Positions 1 through 5,697 of a stretch of DNA of 8,201 nt are shown piece after piece. Origin of the DNA: Chloroflexota bacterium. Lineage in GTDB: Bacteria > Chloroflexota > UBA5177 > JANWHV01. Position 1 is the stretch's first letter. Every line of letters starts with the position of its first letter. The stretch lies in contig JANWHO010000112.1 of the NCBI GenBank assembly GCA_025450375.1, positions 1 to 8,201 of the forward strand, given 5' to 3'. Below the pieces are notes generated by a model. That model did not search any database and had not been told where the DNA came from. It worked only from the letters and a program-made list of their open reading frames with translations. Position numbers and translations under genes: made by a program.

Positions 1-906
1 ACCGAAGCCGAGGATCTGCCTTCCGTCACGCATCTGCACGGGGATCGCCTGCGCTTGGCGGACTACGCCGAGGAGTTCCGCCGCTGGTCGCCTGAGGTAG
101 TGCTCGACATGCTGCCGATGTCCGAGCAGGACGCGCGGGTGGTGACCACGACCTTCCAGGGGATCGCGCGGCGCCTCGTCGCCGCCAGCAGCATGGATGT
201 GTATCGCGCCTACGGGCGGGTCAACCAGACTGAACCAGGGCCGCCTGATCCCGTGCCCCTCACCGAGGATGCGCCGCTCCGCGAGCATCTCTTCCCCTAT
301 CGCGGCAAGCGCGAGCATTTATATGACTATGAAAAGATTCTGGTCGAGCGTGTGGTGATGGGCGAGCCGGCGTTTCCCGGCACCGTGATCCGCCTCCCGA
401 TGGTCTATGGGCCGGGCGACTACCAGCATCGATTGTTTCCCTATCTGAAGCGGATAGACGATGGGCGCCCTGCCATTGTGCTGGATGATGGCGTGGCCCG
501 CCTCAGGGTTACCCGTGGGTATGTCGAGAATATGGCTGCGGCCATGGCTCTGGCGGTGACCAACGATCGCGCCGCGGGACGCATCTATAACGTGGGCGAG
601 GCCGAGCCACCGGCGGAGGCGGAGTGGGTGCGGGCCATCGCGCGGGCGACTGGGTGGAATGGTAAGGTAGCGATCATTGAGCGCGACCAATTACCGCAAG
701 CCTTACGGTGGCCGGGCGACCCAATCCACCATTTGGTGTCGGATACTACGCGCATCCGATCCGAGTTGGGCTACGCCGAAGGTACCGCGCCCGATGAAGC
801 GTTGCGCCGCACGGTTGCCTGGGAACGCGCCAACCCGCCCGAACAGATCGATCCTGCGTTATTCGACTACGCGGAGGAAGATGCCGCGCTGGCGAACTAT
901 TCATAG
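1..906 (+). CDS. NAD-dependent epimerase/dehydratase (extended SDR), 5'-truncated by window edge
   Basis: The frame is open from base 1 to a TAG at 904-906 (301 residues), so the start and the N-terminal Rossmann GxxGxxG motif lie outside the window. What remains is the second half of an extended short-chain dehydrogenase. The segment AASSMDVYRAYGR has the catalytic Ser region at about residues 63-64. YDYEK is the Tyr-xxx-Lys catalytic pair (Tyr108, Lys112 in this fragment). RLPMVYGPGDYQHR is the usual segment after the active site that shapes the substrate pocket, and YNVGE matches the conserved C-terminal part of the family. Members oxidise, epimerise or dehydrate nucleotide sugars or related alcohols with NAD(P); the substrate cannot be told here. 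A TTG at 55 could be mistaken for a start, but coding sequence clearly continues upstream of it. The gene converges on the toxin gene with only 7 bp between the two stops. Confidence 0.9.
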   Translation, partial: TEAEDLPSVTHLHGDRLRLADYAEEFRRWSPEVVLDMLPMSEQDARVVTTTFQGIARRLVAASSMDVYRAYGRVNQTEPGPPDPVPLTEDAPLREHLFPYRGKREHLYDYEKILVERVVMGEPAFPGTVIRLPMVYGPGDYQHRLFPYLKRIDDGRPAIVLDDGVARLRVTRGYVENMAAAMALAVTNDRAAGRIYNVGEAEPPAEAEWVRAIARATGWNGKVAIIERDQLPQALRWPGDPIHHLVSDTTRIRSELGYAEGTAPDEALRRTVAWERANPPEQIDPALFDYAEEDAALANYS

Positions 907-913
907 CATACCA

Positions 914-1207
914 TCAGGCCGATATCGGGCAGGGTCGGTCCTGGCGCTCATGATACACGTGGACGACCTCGACGGCATCCTCCGTCACGCGGTAGATCAC
1001 GATGTACGGTTGGCCGGTTACCTTCCGGACGCGCGTTCCCGGCACTTCCCCGCCATGGCCAGCATAGGGAAACTGAAGCAGGAGGTCGATCGACGCCCGG
1101 ATACGCGCCCCGATCCGCGCCGCCTGCGTTTCGCCGTGGCGCTCCACCAGGTACTCGCGAATACGCACCAGATCATCAAGCGCCGCGAGCGCGAAACGTA
1201 TCCTCAC
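914..1207 (-). CDS. RelE/ParE-family toxin of a type II toxin-antitoxin pair
   Basis: This is a 97-residue basic protein starting at GTG (1205-1207). The fold signature of the RelE/ParE superfamily is readable: an N-terminal strand (MRIRFA), the helical hairpin ALDDLVRIREYLVE, a second helix ending in LLLQFPYAG, then GTRVRKV and the C-terminal strands PYIVIYRV and VEVVHVYHERQ. RelE-type members cleave mRNA on the ribosome and ParE-type members poison DNA gyrase. The pattern with an RHH antitoxin and the LxxFPxxG motif favours the ParE/YoeB-like side, but the target cannot be decided from sequence. Its GTG overlaps the antitoxin stop by four bases (GTGA) and no Shine-Dalgarno sequence precedes it. 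Translation is therefore probably coupled to the antitoxin, which keeps antitoxin in excess. Length and reading frame appear intact. Confidence 0.85.
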   Translation of the reverse strand: MRIRFALAALDDLVRIREYLVERHGETQAARIGARIRASIDLLLQFPYAGHGGEVPGTRVRKVTGQPYIVIYRVTEDAVEVVHVYHERQDRPCPISA

Positions 1208-1503
1208 GCCGTTACTTGCGCGGCCAGCTCAGCCGCCACGGCTGCTCGCGCCTCGGCTAGCGCCTCGGGAGTGATCCAACCCTCCCAGAGTGCTTCCACC
1301 TGGGCAGCGGAAGCGACTTCACCGGCCTCGACCTGACGCAACCCTTCCTGAACGCGGCGGAGATGCCAGGTTTCCCGCGCGATATACTCCTTGACCGCTT
1401 CGGCAATCAGATAATTGCGATTCCGGGCGGTGGCGCGGGCAAGATCGTCCAGGGCGCGCAATACCTCCTCGGGGAGACGGATACTGGTAGTGCTGGTGGC
1501 CAT
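1204..1503 (-). CDS. Ribbon-helix-helix (CopG/ParD-type) antitoxin
   Basis: This 99-residue protein has an N-terminal ribbon-helix-helix DNA-binding domain. The strand TSIRLPEE (about residues 5-13) is followed by helix 1 (LRALDDLARATARN) and helix 2 (NYLIAEAVKEYIARE, to about residue 45). The rest is a helical, Glu- and Ala-rich tail containing LRQVEAGEVAS and ending in an Ala-rich stretch, the usual toxin-wrapping part. The ATG at 1501-1503 has a good Shine-Dalgarno sequence (AGAGGA, 4 bases upstream). Antitoxins of this kind bind the toxin and, through the RHH domain, repress their own promoter. The repeats at 1523-1560 are the likely target. The gene is first in a two-gene operon with the toxin, and the pair lies between a transporter operon and an unrelated epimerase gene, consistent with mobile accessory DNA. 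Confidence 0.85.
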   Translation of the reverse strand: MATSTTSIRLPEEVLRALDDLARATARNRNYLIAEAVKEYIARETWHLRRVQEGLRQVEAGEVASAAQVEALWEGWITPEALAEARAAVAAELAAQVTA

Positions 1504-1522
1504 GGTGTCCTCTCGTGTCTGG

Positions 1523-1560
1523 CAATGAACACATTGTCATAAATGTAACACAATGAGCAC
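1523..1560. promoter_or_regulatory. Candidate operator of the toxin-antitoxin operon
   Basis: Two near-identical decamers, CAATGAACAC (1523-1532) and CAATGAGCAC (1551-1560), lie in direct orientation 28 bp apart (9 of 10 bases identical). Between them CATTGT (1532-1537) is an inverted copy of the core, pairing with CAATG at 1523-1527 (4-bp spacer) and with ACAATG at 1550-1555 (12-bp spacer). The stretch is much more AT-rich than its surroundings and sits 20-57 bp upstream of the antitoxin ATG. Short repeated half-sites like these are what RHH antitoxins bind cooperatively, so autoregulation is the natural reading. Binding itself is inferred. Confidence 0.5.
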
Positions 1561-1570
1561 AGGCCCGCAA
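1542..1570 (-). promoter_or_regulatory. Weak candidate promoter for the toxin-antitoxin operon
   Basis: On the minus strand TTGCGG (1570-1565) and TACATT (1547-1542) are separated by 17 bases. They match the sigma-70 boxes at 3 of 6 and 4 of 6 positions. One operator decamer falls in the spacer and the other just downstream, which would suit repression. The match is weak and another placement in the same AT-rich stretch is possible. Confidence 0.25.
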
Positions 1571-1625
1571 GGCGGAATCACTCGCTCTTATAGGCGCGGC
1601 CAAGAAGCTCGTACAACTTGGCGCA

Positions 1626-2543
1626 TTAGCGGACGTGCCGAGGGTCCAGGGCGTCGCGCAAGCCGTCACCAATGAAGTTCATGCACAGGATGGCCAGCGT
1701 GAGAAGCACGCCCGGCGCGATGGCGAGTTGGGGTGCATCGTAAAAGGTCTGCTGCGCCGTGGTGAGCAGATTGCCCCAACTGGGAATGTCCGGCGAAATG
1801 CCAAAGCCCAGAAAATCCAGGACGGCCTCGATGTAGAGCGCGGCGGCCAGAATAAAGGTGGCCGAAACGATGATCGGACCCATGGCATTGGGGAGGATGT
1901 GTCGCCAGATAATCCTTCTGGTGGACACTCCCACCGCGCGCGCCGCCTGGATATATTCCAGTTCGCGAATCTGCAAGAACTCAGCCCGAGATAGTCTGGC
2001 CAGATAGGTCCAATTGAAGACGCCGATCAGGAAAATGATACTGACGATCCCGACCCCCAGGGTCACGGAGACAATCAGAATCAGGAAGAGGGCCGGGAAG
2101 GCCAGCACCAGATCCACGAACCGCATCAAGAGGTTATCGAGCCAGCCGCCCACGTACCCGGCGATCGTGCCCACCAGCAGGCCGATCGCGACCGCTACCA
2201 GGGTGGCGCCAAAACTAATACTCAGCGAGACGCGGGCGCCCAGGATGACCCGGCTCAACTCATCACGGCCAAGCTCGTCGGTGCCCAACCAGTGAGCGCC
2301 GCTCGGTAAGAGCGTGGGATCGAAGTTCTGGGCAAAGGGGTCGTAGGGAGAAATCACCGAGGCGAGGAGACCGATCATCCCGAGCGCCACTATGATACAG
2401 AGGCTGGCCAGGGCCAGCCGGTGGCGCGCGAAGCGGTGCCAGAGGCGGGGGCGCCGAGGAGATAGCTCACCGGCGTCAATCTCACGAACCGGTATCGAAG
2501 AGCCGGCCGCCTGGCCCGCTACCACGATGGGTGAATCGCTCAT
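1626..2543 (-). CDS. Peptide/nickel-type ABC transporter permease, DppC/OppC family
   Basis: This 305-residue integral membrane protein forms half of the translocation channel of a peptide-type ABC importer. A cytoplasmic N-terminus of about 40 residues with RPRLWHRFARHRLA leads into the first membrane helix (about 43-63). The family motif GTDELGRDELSR follows at about 87-98. Further helices lie at about 106-130, 145-175 and 222-245, with a last one near 272-292. The EAA loop that docks on the ATPase is at about 195-220 (EYIQAARAVGVS to RHILPN). Start ATG 2541-2543 lies 16 bp after the dppB-like stop, with AGAGG about 11 bases upstream. The length is normal for the family. It is the last gene of the importer cluster: no dppD/dppF-type ATPase follows, as the next gene downstream is the toxin-antitoxin module. 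The in-frame codons after the TAA still encode a coding-looking stretch ending at TGA 1578-1580. Confidence 0.93.
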   Translation of the reverse strand: MSDSPIVVAGQAAGSSIPVREIDAGELSPRRPRLWHRFARHRLALASLCIIVALGMIGLLASVISPYDPFAQNFDPTLLPSGAHWLGTDELGRDELSRVILGARVSLSISFGATLVAVAIGLLVGTIAGYVGGWLDNLLMRFVDLVLAFPALFLILIVSVTLGVGIVSIIFLIGVFNWTYLARLSRAEFLQIRELEYIQAARAVGVSTRRIIWRHILPNAMGPIIVSATFILAAALYIEAVLDFLGFGISPDIPSWGNLLTTAQQTFYDAPQLAIAPGVLLTLAILCMNFIGDGLRDALDPRHVR

Positions 2544-2559
2544 CTTGGTTGCCGCCTCT

Positions 2560-3513
2560 TCAGTCGTACCGCACTCGGGGGTTCAAGAAGCCGTAGAGCA
2601 TATCGGCCACCAGATTACTGAATAGGATCAGGAAGGCCGAGATCAGGAGTACGCCCATCAGCACCGGATAGTCGCGATTTTGTAAGGCGTCGTAAAAGAG
2701 CCGTCCCTCGCCCGGCCAGGAGAAGACCACCTCCACCACCAGGGCGCCGGTAAACAGGAGCGGGATATCCAGGGCAATCACGGTCACTAACGGGACCACG
2801 GCGTTCCGCAGGGCATGCTTCAACACGACTGACCACGAGGACGCGCCCTTGGCGCGGGCAGTCCGCAGATAGTCAAGCTGCAGCACTTCCAGCATGCTCG
2901 ATCTTAGATATCGGCTCCATCCGGCAATCAGACCCAAGCCCAGGACCAGGGCCGGCAGTGCCAGATGCTTGATCGCGTCCACGAAGGTCCAGGGAACTCC
3001 CTCGGTATACAGTCCGGCCACCGGCAACCAGCCCAGCTTGACCGAAAAGAGCAACTGGGCCATCAAACCGGCCCAGAACACGGGAATGGAATAGGCGACA
3101 AAGCTGAGGAAGGTGGCCATGTAGTCGAACCCGGAATACTGGCGCACCGATGACAGGACGCCAAGAGGAACGGCGATCAGGAGGGAGATCACGAAGGCGG
3201 TAGCCACCAACTCGAGCGTGTTCCCCAGCCTCTCCAGGATCAGCGTGGCAACTGGCTCTCCGCTTTGCAGCGAATACCCCCACTGGCCATGCACCAGACC
3301 GCTCAGCCAGCGCCAGTATTGTACGGGGGCGGGCTGATCCAGTCCCAGATCGTGCGAGATCACTTTCAGTTGCAGGGCAGTGATACTGGGACTGTGCTCG
3401 TACGCGCTGAGCGGCCCGCCCGGTGACAACTGCATGACGGCGAACGAGACCACGGTCGTGAGCAGAAGGAGAGGGAGCAGTTGCAGCAGACGCTGGGTCA
3501 GGAAGCGAGTCAT
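2560..3513 (-). CDS. Peptide/nickel-type ABC transporter permease, DppB/OppB family
   Basis: This 317-residue membrane protein is the partner permease of the DppC-like protein. The start MTRFLTQRLLQLLPLLLLTT is the classic DppB N-terminus (basic, then the first membrane helix), followed by LSPGGPL at about 29-35. Helices follow at about 100-122, 133-155, 184-200, 240-262 and 286-307. The EAA loop is at about 214-238 (DYLRTARAKGAS to KHALRN), and the C-terminal NPRVRYD is typical. I chose ATG 3511-3513. The frame stays open upstream to TTG codons (3540, 3525), but the extra residues do not fit the family. The Shine-Dalgarno sequence is poor: GGAGAG is 13 bases from the ATG. Weak initiation would lower permease output relative to the binding protein. 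The gene lies 87 bp after the binding-protein stop, a gap filled partly by a hairpin. Confidence 0.93.
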   Translation of the reverse strand: MTRFLTQRLLQLLPLLLLTTVVSFAVMQLSPGGPLSAYEHSPSITALQLKVISHDLGLDQPAPVQYWRWLSGLVHGQWGYSLQSGEPVATLILERLGNTLELVATAFVISLLIAVPLGVLSSVRQYSGFDYMATFLSFVAYSIPVFWAGLMAQLLFSVKLGWLPVAGLYTEGVPWTFVDAIKHLALPALVLGLGLIAGWSRYLRSSMLEVLQLDYLRTARAKGASSWSVVLKHALRNAVVPLVTVIALDIPLLFTGALVVEVVFSWPGEGRLFYDALQNRDYPVLMGVLLISAFLILFSNLVADMLYGFLNPRVRYD

Positions 3514-3557
3514 GCGAGGTTCCAATCTCTCCGGCAACAACTCGGATCAGGCCGCGC

Positions 3558-3588
3558 GGGGCGCCCGTCGCTGAGCCACGGGCACCCC
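3558..3588 (-). promoter_or_regulatory. Intercistronic RNA hairpin between binding-protein and permease genes
   Basis: Read on the transcribed (minus) strand, GGGGTGCCCGT (3588-3578) pairs with ACGGGCGCCCC (3568-3558) over 11 bp with a 9-base loop. Ten pairs are Watson-Crick and one is a U-G wobble. On the plus strand the same position is a C-A mismatch, so the structure is better in the RNA of this operon. No T-run follows, so it does not look like a simple intrinsic terminator. Similar hairpins after binding-protein genes, as in malE-malF, protect the upstream mRNA from 3' decay and lower permease expression; that role here is inferred. Confidence 0.55.
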
Positions 3589-3600
3589 ATGCTTGTAAGC

Positions 3601-5247
3601 CTACTGCAAATACCAATCCTTGGCATTCCACCCGGTGCGGTAGTTGAAGGGGTTGGGATTGTAGTTATGCAGCTTTCTGGTCGCCACCGTGAGTACGTCA
3701 CCCCAATAGAGCCAAATATCCGGCACGTCGTTGGCCAGCATGACCTGGATCTTGGCGTAAATTGCCTTGCGCTGGTTCACGTCGGTCGTCAGCAGGCCCT
3801 GCTGCATCAGGCTGTCGGCGGCTGGATTGGAATAGCCGTCAAAGTTACCGCCGGCCAGGATCTTGGCGCTCTGGATTTGGCTGGTACTCCAGAAGAAGTG
3901 GTCGTCGGGATCGGCGGGTTCGATCCACTCGTACTCCACGCCATTCATGGTCGACGAGGAAAACCGGTTGGGATCATACAACGGGCCGCGGCGGCCGAAG
4001 ATGGTTGCCGGGTCCAGCTGGCGAAGCGTCACGTTGATGCCGATCTGGCTCCACGCTTGTTTGACAACCTGGTTGATTTCCGCCTGGGCCGCGAAGGCGG
4101 CATCGCTTGAGAGCGTGATGTTGAAGGGCACGCCGCCCTTCTGTAAGATCCCATTCGGCCCCTTGGTCAAGCCATCGGCGGCCAGCGCGGCGGCAGCCTT
4201 GGCGAGATCATAGGGCCAGTAGCTCTCGACCGCCTTGTTGTAGTAGGGTTTGGCCGGGGACTGGTCGGAGTACTGCGGCACGGCGTAGCCGAGCGCCACC
4301 AGCTTGATCACTCGCGCCCGGGGAGTAGCCATCTGTAGGGCCTGGCGCACCTTGACATCCTTCAGGAAACCGGTCTGGATCAGGTCGATGTGCTGCCAGT
4401 TAAAGCCAGGAGTGTCGTAGCCGACCAGGCCCGCTGAGTGCTTCAGTTGGTTGTACTGGCGAGCGTCGAGATCGGCGGTCTGGCCGGCAAGGCCCACCTC
4501 TCCGGTGAGCATCTGGTTGACCGCCGTGGCGCCGTTTGGCACGAAGCGCCAGATAATGGTTTGCAGGTGCGGCGTCCCCAGGAAGTAGGACTTGTTGGCG
4601 GTGAGGGTCACATGGTCGCCGGCCACGAACTCACTGGCCTCGAAGGGCCCGGAGCCAAGCGGCCGCCGGTTGTATTGGGCATCGGTGCGGATCTGGCCGA
4701 CCGGAATCTGACCCAGGATGTGCTGAGGCAGTACGTAGCTTGAGGCATAATCCTGCAAGAACGGGGCATATGCCTGCTTGAGGACGATGTTGACCTGCTC
4801 GGTCCCGGTCGCCGTGATGGTCTTGATGTGGTCAAAGCCGATGCTGGAGGAGGCGGGAAACAGCGGGTTGTTGACCAGATTGGCGGTGAAAATAACGTCC
4901 TTGGCCGTGACGGGCACCCCGTCCTGCCAGGTGGCCTTGGGATTGAGGTAGAACGTCCAGTGAAGACTGTCGGGCGAGACGGTCCAGTGGGAAGCCAGGT
5001 CAGGCTGGAATACGCCCTTGCTGTCGATCTTCACCAGGCCATCGAAGATACAGGAGTCGATGTCCTGGGTGGAAAGTTGCTGGTTGAGGTAGGGGTTGAG
5101 GGAATCAGGGGTATCCGCTTCGGCCGCGATCACCGTGCCGCCGCTGGGAATCGCGGCCGATGCTTGATAGGCGCGGGAAGCGGGAAGCAATGATACCGCC
5201 AATGCGAGGCCGATGAGTGCCGGGCGCGGTAAGTGACGAATGGACAC
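3601..5247 (-). CDS. ABC transporter solute-binding protein, family 5 (peptide/nickel type)
   Basis: This is a 548-residue extracytoplasmic protein that would capture a peptide-like or other small substrate and deliver it to the DppB/DppC-like channel. It begins with a Sec signal peptide: RHLPRPA, then a hydrophobic core ALIGLALAVSLLPASRA, with cleavage likely after ASA at about 29-31. The SBP_bac_5 domain follows: SLNPYLNQQLSTQDIDSCIFDGL (49-71, near the ligand cleft), LASHWTVSPDSLHWTFYLNP, WQDGVPVTAKDVIFT, later VKVRQALQMAT, and the C-terminal DVPDIWLYWGD and GWNAKDWYL. I chose GTG 5245-5247 because AGAGGAG lies 8 bases upstream and the signal peptide then starts correctly. An ATG at 5274 and a TTG at 5301 are in frame but lack this. 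There is no lipobox: the first Cys is near residue 66. The substrate cannot be assigned; family members carry peptides, sugars, nickel and opines. Confidence 0.92.
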   Translation of the reverse strand: MSIRHLPRPALIGLALAVSLLPASRAYQASAAIPSGGTVIAAEADTPDSLNPYLNQQLSTQDIDSCIFDGLVKIDSKGVFQPDLASHWTVSPDSLHWTFYLNPKATWQDGVPVTAKDVIFTANLVNNPLFPASSSIGFDHIKTITATGTEQVNIVLKQAYAPFLQDYASSYVLPQHILGQIPVGQIRTDAQYNRRPLGSGPFEASEFVAGDHVTLTANKSYFLGTPHLQTIIWRFVPNGATAVNQMLTGEVGLAGQTADLDARQYNQLKHSAGLVGYDTPGFNWQHIDLIQTGFLKDVKVRQALQMATPRARVIKLVALGYAVPQYSDQSPAKPYYNKAVESYWPYDLAKAAAALAADGLTKGPNGILQKGGVPFNITLSSDAAFAAQAEINQVVKQAWSQIGINVTLRQLDPATIFGRRGPLYDPNRFSSSTMNGVEYEWIEPADPDDHFFWSTSQIQSAKILAGGNFDGYSNPAADSLMQQGLLTTDVNQRKAIYAKIQVMLANDVPDIWLYWGDVLTVATRKLHNYNPNPFNYRTGWNAKDWYLQ

Positions 5248-5255
5248 GGCTCGTA

Positions 5256-5262
5256 CTCCTCT
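5256..5262 (-). promoter_or_regulatory. Ribosome binding site that fixes the binding-protein start
   Basis: AGAGGAG on the minus strand (5262-5256) sits 8 bases before GTG 5247, an ideal spacing. Its first bases could pair with TCTC just upstream (TCTC-GCCC-GAGA), so part of the site may be weakly occluded. Confidence 0.6.
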
Positions 5263-5272
5263 CGGGCGAGAC

Positions 5273-5292
5273 ATTCGGCGCTCACGCCGAAT
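5273..5292 (-). promoter_or_regulatory. Leader hairpin upstream of the importer operon
   Basis: ATTCGGCG (5292-5285) and CGCCGAAT (5280-5273) form a perfect 8-bp stem with loop TGAG. It lies 10 bases upstream of the ribosome binding site. The loop contains the TGA stop (5284-5282) of the small leader reading frame. There is no T-run after it, so a role in mRNA stability or translation is more likely than termination. Function is inferred. Confidence 0.5.
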
Positions 5293-5470
5293 AGATGACA
5301 AATCCTGGTCGTCGGGTCATGGCAGGCATGAATGCCGCCACGGTGGGGTCGGCACGATATACGAGGGCGGTCGCGGTCACGAACTCCTTTCTCCAACGAA
5401 CCCGACCCGTGGCTCGTAGGTACATACGATCATGGGTGACATGGAGGCCGCGTCTCGGAAGCCCCATCCG

Positions 5471-5485
5471 CTTTGGTCTGGCAAG
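5471..5485. promoter_or_regulatory. Candidate GntR operator, importer side
   Basis: CTTTGGTCTGGCAAG shares 12 of 15 bases with CTTTGGTCAGGCCAA at 5628-5642. Against the E. coli FadR consensus TGGTCNGACCA it matches at 9 of 11 positions, counting the free position. It lies about 18-32 bases downstream of the inferred importer transcription start, where a bound repressor would block transcription. Confidence 0.4.
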
Positions 5486-5509
5486 TTTCCAAGTCCGCGA
5501 ATTGCAGCC

Positions 5510-5539
5510 ACTATAGCATGGCTATCCCCCTGTTTGCAA
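5510..5539 (-). promoter_or_regulatory. Candidate sigma-70 promoter of the importer operon
   Basis: On the minus strand TTGCAA (5539-5534) and TATAGT (5515-5510) are 18 bases apart. The -10 box matches the consensus at 5 of 6 positions and the -35 box at 4 of 6. Transcription would begin near 5503 and leave a long leader before GTG 5247. Confidence 0.45.
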
Positions 5540-5629
5540 GCGTTGCCTCGGCCCGCTTTTTGGTGAATTCTCCTCTTGCGGGATCTATCCGTACCAGATA
5601 CAGTAAGCCCTAACAAGCAAGATCAACCT

Positions 5630-5642
5630 TTGGTCAGGCCAA
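5630..5642. promoter_or_regulatory. Candidate GntR (FadR/PdhR-like) operator, regulator side
   Basis: TTGGTCAGGCCAA is a near-palindrome (arms TTGG and CCAA, plus an inner C-G pair). It matches the known E. coli FadR consensus TGGTCNGACCA at all but one position, and the PdhR-type core TTGGTNNNACCAA also at all but one. It lies about 55 bases upstream of the GntR start, close to a possible -10 (TATAGC at 5650-5655). The regulator next door belongs to the same subfamily, so autoregulation is likely. Binding is inferred. Confidence 0.5.
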
Positions 5643-5697
5643 TGATCCTTATAGCCAGAAGGTCGCTGATTTTGCCGACAGGGAAGAGGTGTCGATC

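Larger units (their letters stand above)
5248..5697. promoter_or_regulatory. Divergent intergenic region and importer leader
   Basis: These 450 bp separate the divergently transcribed binding-protein and GntR genes, and I see no convincing gene in them. If the promoter at 5510-5539 is right, the importer mRNA has a 5' leader of about 255 bases. The leader holds a hairpin at 5273-5292 and an inverted repeat TCGTA/TACGA at 5414-5429 (6-base spacer). It also holds a possible 32-codon reading frame at 5282-5380, preceded by AAAGGAG. Two TTGGTC-type motifs lie at 5471-5485 and 5630-5642. No known riboswitch class was recognised. Confidence 0.6.

Noticed and set aside
677..1336. A 219-codon plus-strand frame spanning the end of the epimerase and the toxin-antitoxin genes
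   Set aside because: It overlaps three real genes in the wrong frame or strand, and its product is rich in Arg, Ser and Ala without domain features.
1565..1576. CCGC-CTT-GCGG mini-hairpin on the minus strand as terminator of the importer operon
   Set aside because: The stem is only 4 bp with a 3-base loop and no T-run; too weak.
3481..4110. A 209-codon open frame on the plus strand opposite the binding-protein gene
   Set aside because: It runs antisense to a well-supported gene, with low-complexity composition typical of high-GC shadow frames and no recognisable domain.
5248..5301. Extending the binding protein upstream to ATG 5274 or TTG 5301
   Set aside because: It would put an Arg-rich stretch before the signal peptide and ignore the ideal AGAGGAG at 8 bases before GTG 5247.
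5282..5380. Annotating the 32-codon leader frame as a gene
   Set aside because: The ribosome site is only 3 bases from the GTG and there is no evidence of conservation; kept only as part of the leader finding.
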